Assembly (NCBI RefSeq): GCF_036324505.1
Contig: NC_086365.1
Span: 7,746,655 to 7,810,654, forward strand
Source: Eleginops maclovinus
Taxonomy: Eukaryota; Chordata; Actinopteri; Perciformes; Eleginopidae
Direction: 5' to 3'
Length of the DNA: 64,000 nt
Made by a program: the position numbers and the translations under genes. Shown here piece after piece: positions 1-32,611 of this stretch (its first letter is position 1; each line of letters opens with the position of its first letter). The notes beneath the pieces are model-generated. The model saw only the letters and a program-made list of their open reading frames with translations, was not told the DNA's origin and did not search any database.

Positions 1-503
1 ATCTATTGAATTACTGGTTTAATTAACTAGAAATGTTCCCTCTTTTCTCCCGTCTTTGGAATAATCCAAAGTGGATTGATTTTCACCAACTGAATTGACG
101 ATTAAACCACAAAAGATTATTACAGATTAAATTATACATAATCAAAACTAAAAAGTAATGTTGTTTTTTACTCAAAGCGCATTGTATGAAACATTGGGGT
201 CAAATAAACACATTGAATGCATTTCTTTTCTCAAGTCATTTCAAAGCTGATTTTTAAACCTTTAAATCCAGAAATGTTTTTTATTTTTGCCAAATATATT
301 ATTTGGCATTTAGCTTTTCAGGCAAAATAAATATCCAAATGTAAACCCCCCAAGATAAAAGCACAATAGTAAAAGAAACACAATTTAAACGTGTGAAATT
401 GTCAAATAGGATTTACAATTGAGTTACAAAGCTGATGACAACATGTGGTCATTTCTTTTATACATTGCTCAGATAAAATGTTCTCTTTTGATTCCGCCTT
501 CAG
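1..503 (+). other. tmcc3 intron, 3' portion
   Basis: AT-rich sequence ending in the acceptor TTCAG at 499-503. I see no gene or clear repeat in it. Confidence 0.7.
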
Positions 504-3500
504 GTGACGGAGCAGATTAAGGTGGAGCAGACGGCTCGGGACCAGAACGTGGCGGAGTACCTGAAGCTGGTGAACAACGCCGACAAGCAGCAGGTGGGGC
601 GCATCCGCCAGGTGTTTGAGAAGAAGAACCAGAAGTCTGCACACACCATCGCCCGGCTCCAGAGGAAGCTGGAGCAGTACCACCGGCGCGTGAAGGACAG
701 CGAGACCAACGGGAAGCAAAGCCACAAGGACGGCAGCAGCAAGGAGTCCGGGACGCACAGCAAGGAGGGCAGCCTGCGGGACGTCAGCGCCACGGGACGC
801 CACCCCACGCTCGATAAAGTGAAGACAATCGGGCCCGGTGTGTCGCTCTCGCCGCCGTTCTTCTTCAACAAGTCGAGGGAGATCGCCAACCTGATCAGGA
901 ACAAGTTTGGCAGCGCCGACAACATCGCCCACCTCAAGAGCTCCATGGAGGTGGGGACGGGTCTGCAGGTGGACGGGGCGTCAAGAGGGCTGAGCGGCAG
1001 CGCCACCACCGTAGGCAAGACGAGCAAGTACCAGAGCGACGACGAGTGCTCCACGGGGACGTCTGGCTCTGCCGACTCTAACGGGAACCAGGCCGGAGGC
1101 TCCGGGGCCGGGTCCGGAGGGCCAGGGAAGTCGGACTCTAACGGGAGGCTAGGGGAGGTGCTGGACATGGTGCGGGAAATCAGGGAGGCGCAGACACAGC
1201 TGGCAGAGGACATGGAGACTCTGAACACACAGTTCAAACGAGATTACAGCTACTTCTCACAGACGATGCAGGAGGAGAGGTACAGGTGGGTACGGCCTCA
1301 GAACATCAGGGGATATAACCTCCCTGGGATTATCCGTGCCAAATCGCAACCCCGGGACACACAAACCCTGAATCAGAGATGCAATGATTGCAATGTTGCC
1401 AATTTCGTAATCTGATTTAGACTTTTCTTCCATTCTAAGAACTTTAATTGACAGCACATACAAACATTTATTTCACTTTTCGTTCGTGGTAAATTAAATT
1501 GAAATGAAACCGTGACTATTAAATAACTTAACTTTAGAGTGTTGAGTTATGTTAGGAGCGCCGAACCAATCAGGGCCATCACAATCCTTCCCCACGTTTA
1601 CTCACCAGCTATGTCTCAGTAGCTTTAAAAAACATTTTTAAATAAACCATATAGTCCAAGTATAATCTGAAAGGGCACAATGAAGACACAAAGAGCAGTT
1701 TGAAAGACAAAATGGAAGATCAAATGTTTAAAGAAATAAAGCACATCCCTTAGCAAGGAATTAAGATCTATGAGGTGTTTTTTTGTTTTCGTTGACCTCC
1801 ACATTCCTGTAGAAGTCCTTCAAAAAAACCCTCTGTAGGATTTATTGCTCTTTAATTCAGCAGCTCGTGATGCATGACCACACTGAAGCCATAACTTGAT
1901 TTATGAAAAGTCACACATACTCCACTTTAAGGGCTCACATCATTAACCGTACTCCTGCTGCTGATGCTTTAATAATCCTCATCCCATAATAACCTCCTGA
2001 CCGGGAGTGACACATTGTGTTTGTTCATCTGTTGAACTTCAAAGAGCTTTTGACAGTTATTATGAGCTTTTGGAAACTAAACATAGAGAGCCTAGCTTAA
2101 ACACCAACCTCAGGACTGTTGCTTAGTCACCGAGGGTAAATGTTGTCAGCAGCCTGGTTGCAGTTGTAGATAAACTGCTGTACTCACTCGCCCACACACA
2201 CACATTCAATTATGCATCGTTCTCTCCCTCTCACTGTTTCTTTTTGCCTCCACCTTCTCTACATCTGTGTGTGTATGTGTGTGTCAGGTATGAGCGGTTG
2301 GAGGATCAGTTAAATGACCTGACGGAGCTACACCAGCATGAGACCATTAATCTGAAGCAGGAGTTGGCCAGTATCGAGGAGAAGGTTGCCTACCAGGCCT
2401 ACGAGAGGGCCAGGGACATACAGGTAATGTGTGTTATGTGTACATATGTGTCTTATAATGCACCACAAACACACTGAACATTGAAGCACAGGGCTGGATT
2501 AACACACATTGAGCTGCTGTACTGAAATGATGTGCACAAATTAACAATGTAAGGTTTTTAAAGGAATAGTTCACCCCAACACAATTTAAATTATATATTG
2601 TACTCCCCTCCCAATTTATTCATTTAAATATATATGCTGTTGTATTTATATGCCATAGTATTATTAAAGAAAATCAACCAGTGACACTCCTTAAAGTGTC
2701 AGAAGTGGATCATGGGAATTGTAGTTCTCTATAGACATAATATTCCAGGAATAAAGTTAAAAACTCAAACTTAAGGTCAAAATGTGAACCAATGAGGCTC
2801 TTAAATTATTCCAGGACTTCCTGTACTTCTATGTAAAGGACATTACATTAAGGCTATCATCAAAAGGAACATTGTGTCCTTTTCTGCTTGGTTGTAAAAT
2901 GATTTTGTCTTCTTTTGTAATCATTTTTTTATAATCCTTTTAAACGATTAACACATTTCATGAAACTTGTTGAAGGGCAAGGCATGGCTCAAGGAAGAAA
3001 TCTTTACATTTAGGGCTGATTAAATTAACAGAGAAGGTATGCAAATCATTTTTTCACTTTCATTAGCAGTGGAAGATAAGGCATGTGTCCCTCTGATTAC
3101 ATTTGTAGTTTCTATGCAGTTCAATTCACATCTTATCCAGTTTCACCGCCCTTCTCTGTATGAGTCATTGCTGTCCAGTATTTCCCAGATCCTAACTGAA
3201 TTTCTGCATGTGTGTGTGTGCAGGAGGTGCTGGAGTCTTGCCAGACTCGTGTTTCTAAGCTGGAGCTGCAGCAGCAGCAGCAGCAGACGGTTCAGGTTGA
3301 GAACACTGACGCCAAAGTGCTGCTGGGAAAATGCATCAACATCATGCTGGCTATTGTCACTGTCATCCTGGTGTGCGTCTCCACTGCGGCCAAGTTCACC
3401 GCCCCGCTGCTTCGGAGCCGCCTCCACCTGGTGTTCACCTGCGTGGGCGTGTCAATGTTGGCGCTGCTGTGGAAGAACTGGGAACATTTACAGTGCGCTT

Positions 3501-3526
3501 TGGAACGATTGCTCCTCCCGCACTGA
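504..3526 (+). CDS. tmcc3: tmcc3, transmembrane and coiled-coil domain protein 3 (3' part)
   Basis: Three coding exons join in phase: 504-1285, 2288-2423 and 3224-3526, giving the C-terminal 406 residues. The first exon opens after a CAG acceptor at 501-503 with no start codon, so the N-terminus lies outside the window (human TMCC3 is about 477 aa from memory). The protein begins with a conserved segment ([27 protein letters not shown]), then the [20 protein letters not shown] block, a Ser/Gly-rich stretch with [17 protein letters not shown], a long coiled coil ([19 protein letters not shown]) and two C-terminal hydrophobic helices around [18 protein letters not shown] and [18 protein letters not shown] proteins are ER-membrane proteins that oligomerise through the coiled coil. 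The DECS...SADSNGNQ and [14 protein letters not shown] blocks fit TMCC3 better than TMCC1 or TMCC2. A (CAG)6 run at 3269-3286 encodes polyglutamine in the coiled coil. Confidence 0.9.
1286..2287 (+). other. tmcc3 intron
   Basis: The donor is GTGGGT at 1286 and the acceptor is TGTGTCAG ending at 2287. The frame stays open past the donor to a stop at 1413-1415, so retention would give a protein without the transmembrane segments. No other gene is seen. Confidence 0.75.
2552..2730. repeat. Probable interspersed repeat remnant in the last tmcc3 intron
   Basis: The phrases AAAGGAATAGTTCACCCC and CATGGGAATTGTAGTTCTC resemble sequences found many times in teleost genomes. This comes from remembered similarity; the family and exact ends are not determined. 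Confidence 0.4.
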
Positions 3527-4247
3527 GACAGAAAGCTCACCAGGGAAGAGTTTACATGTAGCCTTACACCAGTTCCACAGAGATGCTGGGCTCCACGGTG
3601 ATTTGATTTGAGGCTGCCGTGCTTTGCATGTCTTAATGGGGTCGAAAAGAGCCTTTCCCAGAATACACCTCCTCTTTGTCGACATAAAAGTGCACCACTA
3701 CGGTCCACTGAAAGATGAATTGGCTGGGATTGATCTCTGGTCATCAGAAGATTCTGGATCGTGGAAAGAACAGATATTAAAATCTAAATATAGACGAGTT
3801 CATTGGTGCATGGAAATACAGTGATATATTTCCCGTACTTAAAGGGAAGTGTTTCTGTTACAGCACCATCTCATGTCTCCTGTAAACAAACACTGTCTTG
3901 AACTTACACAACAGCCAGCTGGGAAGCCACCTGAAGGTTGATTTGTACTGTTTGCTCTCCTGTTTTCTGTATTTATGTCATGTCAAAAGGACATTTTTAA
4001 CCTTGTGTTTGAAACTTTCTTTGTGTCTGTCTCTGAGTGTGCGTTCGTGTACTGTACAGTGCTTTTGTGTGTCTACACTGTGTTTCAAATGTTGTGGAAT
4101 ATTTGCTTTCTTGGTGAGAGTTTGGTTGGAATATTAAAACCATTCATGTCTAAATATGGAGCTGGAAGAGATAAGCTTAGCATTCAGGCAATGTAAAGGG
4201 CTTTATAATACTGAACATGAAATATTAAGTATTTAGAGTCAAAAGAC

Positions 4248-4253
4248 AATAAA
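4248..4253 (+). terminator. Candidate polyadenylation signal of tmcc3
   Basis: AATAAA lies 722 bases after the tmcc3 stop. Further signals downstream could also be used, because TMCC 3' UTRs are often long. Confidence 0.4.
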
Positions 4254-4274
4254 AACAGAAAGGGAGAAAGGCAA

Positions 4275-4445
4275 AATGAAAGCGCTAGGAAGATTTGGTG
4301 ACCTTAGGACAGAGCTAGGCTAGCTGTTTCCACCTGTTACCAGTCTTTATGCTAGGCTAAGCGTCTGCAGGTTGATGCTCAATTTTTACAAACATTTGGA
4401 GTGGTTTCGATCCTTTCATGTAGCTCTCTGCAAGAAAGCTAATAA
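4275..4445. repeat. Dispersed teleost repeat copy
   Basis: The stretch with GGCTAGCTGTTTCC, CCAGTCTTTATGCTA and CTCTCTGCAAGAAAGC closely matches, from memory, a short interspersed sequence that recurs in spiny-rayed fish genomes. It lies just past the first tmcc3 polyadenylation signal. I cannot name the family. Confidence 0.55.
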
Positions 4446-7232
4446 AAAAAATGTTCTTAAATGTCTGTTCCTTTTTAAAAGAAAGCTTTTAAGCTGCCTC
4501 CTCTCTTGTTGATTTAATGCTTTGGGGTTCCTTCATGTAAAAGTCAGTTTTACGTTGACTCGCTTTACTCCAAAGACTGCAGATTTAGCATCGACCAGCT
4601 AGCAAGTAAACTGAGAGGAAGACCGAGATGGAAGAAAGTAAAGCTCCAAATGTGAGCATGTTTGACCTTTTTATTAAATTGCCTTTTCTTTCGGCAAACA
4701 GAACAAATTAACTTTGGTATGAAGCCTTTGATGCTATGCTGTGTTCAAGTCCAGAGGGAAATACAACTGCAACATCCTGAAGGTTCAAAGTCCTGACTTG
4801 AAAGATTCACACCTGTTGAAACTTGTTTTTTTCAGAGGAAGCTTTAGTGATTACTACGATCACATTGTAATTACTCACATTAATTGCTTTCAGCTTTTTC
4901 ACACTTGACTCCTTCGCTCAGCTGGAAAATGATTGAGTAGAGATGAAACAAGCACAGAAGGTTCAGGCCGTGCCATGATATCTAAGATAAATTCATTGTA
5001 ATGACTTGAAGGAAAAGGTTGATTAGTCGACTTATTGATAATTGAAACATCAGGAATAAAAAACCCTTAATGTTTTGATATTTAATTCATCGTATAACTG
5101 ACAAAAATGGCAGAAAATGCTGTTTTCTGCAACTCAAATAAGGAGATTTCCTGCTTTTATCTATTTTATGTCATGATCAGGTGGATATCTCTGGGTCTAG
5201 TTTGACAAAACAAGACCCTTTTTTTTTGCAATTTTCTGACATTTTATTTAACCAACAAATTAAAAGATTATGAAAATAAACATTAACAGCCCAAATTGGA
5301 ATTAGTTTGTCAGTTTTTGCACTAAAATATTGAAATATCAGTAACTTCCTAAGCATCATTTACCATTTTAAACATGAGTTGGTATTCAACACCGTCAGTG
5401 ACTGTTTTCCCATGAGACCTGAGTGCGGCTTCACAGACTAGACAGTGGAAACTGAACACTGTAGCTCCGTGCTCTCTAACCCTGTTTCACTGTGATGATG
5501 AAATGGGATTGGTGAGTTTTTATTGCAGTTTATTTTCTTCTTTTTGTATTCTGTTTGCTTCTCTTCAAGAGCCAAATACGGAGATGTTTAAGGCACATAA
5601 GCCTTTCTAAGTAACACTGGAATTCCCTTTTACCTTTGATGTTTTTTCTCCAATGAATTGGCTGAAAAACTAAAGAAATGCACCTGCTATCCAAAGCTGT
5701 ATGTCCATAATGTATTATTTTCACATTTCTGTCTCTTCGCTGTGCATTAGTTTCTGTTTCTGGTTAGGCCTAAGTTTAGTTTTTTTCAAATGAGAAAATA
5801 AATTCTTTTTTCTATGATTGTTGTAGATTTTCTTTTTAAAATTGGTCCTTTTTTTTTATTGCTAACATCTCATCTATTATAGATGATTCAGCCTGTGATG
5901 TAAGGACAGATCAAACCACCCTGCAGGCTTCATAAGGAATTCATACATAAAATCCGTTTTACTCTTCAGACAACAGCCTCACGGTATGGTACAGCACGCT
6001 AAAGTAATTATTTCCAGTATTAAAAATAATGATACAGATATTTTCTTATTGTTCGCCAAAGTCATTATTGTGTTTGTGTTTTTTTCTGACATAGTTCATA
6101 GTTTTTATAACCGAGATCAAAATAATATTTATAATAATCATTATTATTATTATTATTTATTTGTTTCCAAAGAGTAAATGAGGAGATTGACACCATAAAA
6201 AAGAACCTCTCTCCAACTATTAATTTAGGCATTATTTAGAGCAGGCCTGATTTCAGATGAGGATCTGACAGATTGAGTTGTTGACTGTCATTAACATAAT
6301 TGCTTAATGATGGATGTTGACAAGCACAGAGTGCTGTCAGATATACCTAATGTGGAAGTGAAGAGTTGAACTTGTGATGTGCAGGGTCTAAACATATACT
6401 GAGGACGTGGAAATATTATATTATATATATATCTGAGTACTTTCCTAAGGTATGTGTTCATTATATTAGCTAGTCATGAATAAACTGCCATCTGGCTGTC
6501 ATATATGAGCATTGTCTCCAAGTACACAATGTCTCTCACAAGTTTAATTTTTTTTAATTATAAATACCAATTTGTGATGCTTGAATGGCATTTTTTTGTT
6601 ACCGTATCAGATAATGTAGAACACAAATAAAAAAATTAAAACAATTGGGGTCCAAAAGTAAATATTAAAGTTAATCTCGATATATCTTGTGCATTATATC
6701 TAGTATTATTCATTCAATAAACAATACCTGTAGCCACTTTATTTCTAATATCGATAAACCTGATATTAGAATTATTCACCTGAATTGATATTATTAATTT
6801 TATGGGTTTTTTAAAATTGAAAATAGGCCAAATAATTGTTTAGACATGTTTTGTTTCATCCACTACACTAGGTGGCGAAAGTGAGCTTCCGTTTGTTTTG
6901 GCGCAAACCGGAAACCGTGACAAACGGTCCACCTTAAAAAAAGTTCAGTGTTGCTCATGCTGTTGTTGAACTGGCGCTGAAATATTAATATTATCAATTA
7001 AGAGCGTTATTATTAATTATTCTTCACTGAATTTATAATTACAACTCAGCAAATTAGTGTCATACGTAGAGTCTTAAAGTGCAGAGCAGCGAAGAAGAAG
7101 AGGGATGAATGCTATCCTGTTAGCATGTGTTAGCATGTGTAGCATTACCGTTAGATGGTAACGTTATCTTGATACTGCTCAATTAACTAAAGCTTTTTTT
7201 TATATTCGTTCCGGGATTAACTTCCACTATAA
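4446..7232. other. Intergenic region tmcc3-eri1
   Basis: AT-rich sequence with no multi-exon gene structure that I can support. Near the eri1 end it contains a CTCF-like motif at 6865-6878 and an 8-base inverted repeat at 6889-6896 and 6920-6927. The eri1 promoter and 5' UTR must lie in the last few hundred bases. Confidence 0.6.
6865..6878 (+). promoter_or_regulatory. CTCF-like motif upstream of eri1
   Basis: ACACTAGGTGGCGA matches the degenerate CTCF core CCASYAGRKGGCRS at 12 of 14 positions, including the whole AGRKGGC centre. It is 355 bases upstream of the eri1 start codon. Motif match only. Confidence 0.35.
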
Positions 7233-9666
7233 ATGGATGAGCACAAGGAGAATATTCACACCAAGGACGTCAACGTGAAGATGTCTAACACAGAAGAGGA
7301 TGAAAAGGTTGGTGCTAGCAGCGAACATTAGCATATGTTGTAAAGAAATACTGTTTTCTGAAATACAGGGATATTGTTAAATGAAACTATTACACGTTTG
7401 TAGTCATACATTAAATGGAAGCTCCTGAAATGTAATGAAAAGTGCCATCAAAGTCCTTGATCTTGAACCAAAAAGTGTTAAAGTTGTAAAACCTCAGTGT
7501 TAAATGAAAATGTGTTGCATTCAAAACCTCAATAGAAAACAGTACATAAGTATTAATGATGCACTATTTGGAATAAAATAACTGCCATTATTTTTTGACT
7601 GATATTGCTCATTTTTGTATCAAAATGGTCATGATCACTGAACAATTGTACAAATGTTTATGGTGGGATTTTGTTTTCTGAGGATCTATTGAAGACAGAA
7701 TACTGCTTTATTGTTCCCCAATGGGAAATTAGATCACTTTACTGTTGCAGCTGCTCAATAAGGGACTGTATTTCCTTCATATATTGCTGGGTAGCTTAAT
7801 CTATATTAAGCTAATATACCTTGATTTTTGAATATTTATCTGAATCTTTAAAACAGCACATACTAAAACATGTTTGTTTTTTACGTTCTGGTCAAAATAA
7901 AAAGTGAAGCTAAAACCTTTAACTGAAGCTGCTCTGAGAGCATACCAAGTGATTTCATATTTTTGATCTGTGTGTTCTGATTCTTGGACTCATAATGACT
8001 GGTGTATTCCTCCACAGTCAGAGCCCTGCAGCAGAATATGTCCTGATGGAGAGACTGCTCCTCGGGTGTCCCCGTCTCAGTCCAGCAGCGACTTCAGCCA
8101 CCCGGTGTACAAAGAGATCTCTCTGGCTAACGGACACATCAACCGCATGACCAAGGACGAACTGCGGATCAAGTTAGCAGCGCTGCAGCTGGACACAAGG
8201 TGAAGCTATACAGTTAAAAGATAAGACCGTGTTTATCCTCAGTAGGGACGTTTTTTTCAGCAGTACAAAGATATTATATACTATATAATGATAAGAAATA
8301 AAGTACGATAGACTAACATAATTCAGATCAGGATAATAAATTCAGAGTCCTGTTTATTGCCAACTTTTGTAAAGCATATAAACAGATGTTAAGACTTTAC
8401 TTAATGATATAGTGGAATAGTTATATGCAGAATTCTCAGTTTGTGAACTTTTCTAAAGCCAGTCTCGACTGCTGCTGAATGTCACATTTAAAAATAAACT
8501 GTTTCCTGAACCTTCTTTTCGCTGTGTCTACAGAGGAGTAAAGGACGTGATGAAGAAGAGGTTGAAGAGCCACTATAAGAAGCAGAAGCTGATGCAGTCT
8601 ACAACCGAGGGCGGGACAACCGACACCTACTACGACTACATCTGTGTGGTGGATTTCGAAGCGACGTGTGAAGAGGATAATCCCTCAGATTTCCATCATG
8701 AAATCATTGAGTTCCCCATGGTTCTTATCAACACGCACACCTTAGAAATCGTGAGTTGAGTTTAATATGTTCGGTTTTAATCTGCAAAGTGATTTGTAAT
8801 CTGCAAAGTGATTTGTCACAGTGAAACAAATGTGTTTTTTAAATGATTTCTTCTACAGGTGGACTCCTTTCAGGAATATGTGAAGCCAGAGTTGAACCCA
8901 CAGCTTTCAGACTTTTGTGTGAAGCTAACGGGAATCACACAGGTAGGTTGATTTTTATTTTATTTTTAATCAGTGTCATTACTGTGATCAAGAGTTTTTG
9001 TGTAGATGAATGAGATGTTGTTTTGTTGAGCAGAAAATGGTGGATGAAGCAGACGTGTTTCCTGCCGTTCTTCAGCGGGTCGTCGACTGGCTTCAGGAGA
9101 GGGAGCTCGGGACAAAGTACAAATACGCCATTTTGACTGACGGGTATGTTTGATTTCAGTAATGCCGCAGGATTTAATCTTAATGTGTGCCTCTTCTATT
9201 CACTTTAATGAACACTACTTACTTTTTAGGGCCTGGGACATGAGCAAGTTCCTCAACATCCAGTGTCGGCTCAGCAAGATCCGATATCCTCAGTTTGCAA
9301 AGAAGTGGATAAACATCAGGAAATCATACGGGAACTTCTACAAGGTCAGTGTCTTTAACAAAAAATATGCATACACTATTAAAGTTATTTTAGCTCATTT
9401 AAGCCGCCTCCCTCCTTGCTCAGGTCCCGCGCACGCAAACGAAGCTCAGCACCATGTTGGAGAAGTTGGGACTGAAGTACGAAGGCCGTCCTCACTCTGG
9501 GCTGGACGATTCCCGAAACATCGCCCGGATCGCTCTGCGCATGCTGCAGGACGGCTGTCAGCTGCGCGTCAACGAACGCATCCACGCCGGACAGCTGCTC
9601 TCCGTCCCCAGCTCGGCACCGGTGGAGGGGGCCCCGGCTCCACACAGCCCCCGCAGCAGGGACTAG
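7233..9666 (+). CDS. eri1: eri1, 3'-5' exoribonuclease 1 (3'hExo)
   Basis: Seven exons join in phase: 7233-7307, 8018-8199, 8534-8750, 8859-8942, 9034-9143, 9230-9344 and 9424-9666, giving 341 aa (human 349). A SAP nucleic-acid-binding domain lies at about residues 68-102 (RMTKDELRIKLAALQLD). The DEDDh exonuclease domain follows, with all catalytic residues visible: D126 and E128 in VVDFEATCEE, D226 region in ILTDGAWDMSKF, and H285 with D290 in GRPHSGLDDSRNIAR. ERI1 binds the histone mRNA stem-loop with SLBP, trims histone mRNA and the 5.8S rRNA 3' end, and limits small RNAs. The start at 7233 encodes MDEHKEN, and exon 1 is 25 codons. The gene looks intact and is convergent with lamb1. Confidence 0.95.
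7308..8017 (+). other. eri1 intron 1
   Basis: AT-rich intron with donor GTTGGT and acceptor CTCCACAG. I see nothing else in it. Intron 2 (8200-8533) is similar. Confidence 0.7.
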
Positions 9667-10495
9667 ACCCCCACGTTTTTACCCCTAAAAGCTAAAGGAA
9701 AATAGATCCAAAGCACTTTTACAGCCCCTATACATGTTCTGGAGCTTCATAACTGTAGTCGGTAAAAAGTATATTTGGGGTTTTGATTTGTGTGTGAGGG
9801 TCCCATTCTGACCACAACTCAGTATATTTTTACACCAGATGTCTAAAAACAGAGTTTTGTGGGAGGATTTGTCACCCTGCTTTAAGCTGCTAAAATCATG
9901 TGGTTTGAACAAAAAAGAAAACGTCTACGTTGTGTTGTTAATTTTTTACGTTAGATTGTGCTTTGAACATTAGAGTGGTGCAGGGATGACTTATTTTTGT
10001 ACACTGACCCAGAAGTTAGCATCGCTCCCTCAACAAAAATCAATGGGATTTTCCCATTGTATTATTGCAGAAAAGGAGCTCTGGGGCTAACGGCGGCTAA
10101 TGTCTCACTCCTGCATCACTCTGTATAACTCTAAAAATACATTGAATGATTATCATTCTTTGGGTAGTAAAAAGACAAATATCAATGTCGACTATGACCA
10201 GCCCCATATCTGTGCAAATATTTTAACATAAAAATCCACATTTATTTTTTCTGCTGCTATTGCTGTGCTGCGTAATAACAGAGCCATAAGATCACACTGT
10301 TGGGTAATGAAAATATGTTCTGTCAAATACAGCACAGGTGTTCGTTTGGCAGATGATCAACAGAAGTGTTCTCTGATGCCAGTCCTGTGTGAGTTGAGCC
10401 TGGGTTTTAGGACTCATCTTTTGTTATATTGAATTTACTTCACAGAAGATGCTCTATTTTAGGAAAAACTGTTCTTCTGAATGCCAAATAATGCA

Positions 10496-10501
10496 AATAA
10501 A
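10496..10501 (+). terminator. Polyadenylation signal of eri1
   Basis: AATAAA occurs 830 bases after the stop, followed by TG/T-rich sequence (TGTTTGTTGTC) typical of a downstream element. The 3' UTR is then about 850 bases. Confidence 0.55.
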
Positions 10502-10529
10502 ATGTTTCTGTTATTGTAAACATTTTGTT

Positions 10530-11489
10530 TGTTGTCTTAAGCCCAAGTTTTAACCGGTAGTTTCTCTGGTCTCTAAATGTTTTGGTCTTTTGTTTAAGAC
10601 CTTTTCGAAGTACTGTACTTGTACGTAACTTGTGTTATTAAAACTGTATTTTAATTACGGTCCGGAAGTGAAACACCCATGAAAAGCCTGAAAACTTCAA
10701 ACCTTGCTTATTGGATTCAACCGTCTCCGCAGTTTCTGTTCTTTGCCTTTAGAGAGCAGTGTTGTTCAGCCCCTCTTAAAGTCAATACCCTGGACAGATC
10801 TTGTAAACACGCTTCCTGGCCTGGGGCACAGTTCATGTTCTTTAAAACCACAAATAAGCTGTAACAGGTGAAACAGGGCTAAAGAGCAGGAGAATGATGG
10901 GGTATTTCATAGTTACATCCAAAATATTGATTGTTACTGATCAAACCCTGGTGAATACAAGATTATACATGGAAAAGAAGTTGTTTTTCTAGACAATCCA
11001 CAATCAACCAAAAATAAAAGACCAACTGGAATGCTTCAGTATTTTCAAATCCAAATGTATTAGTTTGTAGTCGTAAAACCATTCTCAAATGTTCTTTGGT
11101 CTACATAATGCTTCATATCTTTGGGCTTATTAGGTCTGTATAAAATGTATCTATGAAACATGTGCATTCATATATTTAAAAACATGGATTGTGGTTTCTC
11201 ATAAAGCTAAATTGCGCTATATTCTCTACACATTCTTGGTTTCGAGCTCTGAGGTCACATTGGCTTTTAGTGGTTTTCTTTTGGACTCGAAACTTAAATA
11301 CTTCAATGGTCTTTGGCAGCTTTCCAACTTGGTAAAATCCTTTTGGCACAGCTAAGTGTAGAGTTGCCAATCGTTTGACAGTGTTTGGTCCTATTAGCTG
11401 AAAAATACTTTGGGAAGGCTTTAAAAACATTTGGCACCAATAAATCCCAGGTGTGCTCATGAGGACGAGGGTGTGCTGCAGCTGGAGGA
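10530..11489. other. Convergent spacer eri1-lamb1, including the lamb1 3' UTR
   Basis: AT-rich sequence between the eri1 polyadenylation site and the lamb1 stop. The lamb1 3' UTR occupies an unknown part of it. I found no clear minus-strand AATAAA here, so a variant signal may be used. Confidence 0.5.
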
Positions 11490-31227
<19,738 letters not shown>

Positions 31228-31979
31228 TTCCACGAGCAGAACATTGACAGCACGTCTTGTCAGTGATGTTGATGCGTCCTGCAGCTGAGAGAGAGTCAGT
31301 CAGTGTGTGTGAAGTGTGTGTGTGAAGCGTTGAGTCAGAGGGAGTCTTCATGTAGAAGTCCTTATGTATGGAGTATAGTCAGTGCCCAACATATAACTGC
31401 AGAGTGTATGAAGTGGGGATAGTGCCACAGCTGACTGAAGAAGACTGCTGTCAGCCATTGATATGGCAGGAATCATCTTAGCCTAAATTTGCTTTTGCAC
31501 ACTGAGAAAGTATTCAGGGGTTTTACTCATCTTACTAGTATCTATACTAAATGCAGTTAAACAATAAACAATAAACGCTGTACATTGAAAAGGTAAAAGT
31601 AGAGAAGTATGAGCATTAAACTACACTTAAAGTAACAAAAACAAAGTATTCAATGCAGACTTTCATAAAAACGTGATATCTATTTTATGAAAGGATTATT
31701 ATTGTAAATGCATTTATGTGCAAATGATCCTCAGTGGAGTTAATTTTGATAAGTTTGCATATTGCTGAATAAAATCTGAATTTAATGATTATGTAATTTC
31801 ATACTTTGAACAACAATTATATTAGATTTTTTAGAATATTTTTGGGTGAAAGAAAGGTTGTATATTTGTCTTTTATAGCAACATTTCAAAAGACATCTCA
31901 AAGAAAAACCAACATAGAAACCAAAACGATGTAGCCGGAATGAAATTCAGTAGTCTGGATTTAATGAAACATGTCGACA

Positions 31980-31993
31980 CTGCCACCTTGTGT
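31980..31993 (-). promoter_or_regulatory. Weak CTCF-like motif upstream of lamb1
   Basis: The minus strand reads ACACAAGGTGGCAG. It matches CCASYAGRKGGCRS except at two positions (first base and Y). It is about 750 bases upstream of the lamb1 start codon. Motif match only. Confidence 0.25.
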
Positions 31994-32495
31994 TATTAAC
32001 AAAGACTACATCTGTTCGTTGTTTGTAAAATATTCTTCACCTGCATAAAATTGACTGTACAAACCAAGTTCCACTTTAAACGTAATGTCACATTCTAGTA
32101 ACATCTATATCCCGATAACATAACAGACAAAGGCCACCACTTTCATTGCAATATAATAAAAAGGAATAAAAGAAATCTAACACTAAAATAAAGTCAAAGA
32201 TATTGGTATAAGACACTCCTTACTCTGAATTCTAACAAATGGCCAACCTCTGCATCTCCTGCACATAACATTGTGCCTCCATAATTATATCTTACAGAGA
32301 GTAAGAAATGTATGATTTGTATTTATAAACGCTGAATGAACTAACACCAGAAGTGTCAAATTAAACTCTTTGCATTGAAAAGGTATTTGAAGAAAAGCCT
32401 TCACAGTAATTTCCACTAGCTGCAGAAAATGCTGATGACATTAAAATGATATTCTGAAAGTCACTTTGCTCTACACTGTAATCCAGGCGAAAGTA

Positions 32496-32611
<116 letters not shown>

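Noticed and set aside
500..1237. 245-codon minus-strand open frame opposite the tmcc3 exon
   Set aside because: It is the antisense shadow of a GC-rich coding exon; the plus strand gives a clear TMCC protein with splice sites in phase.
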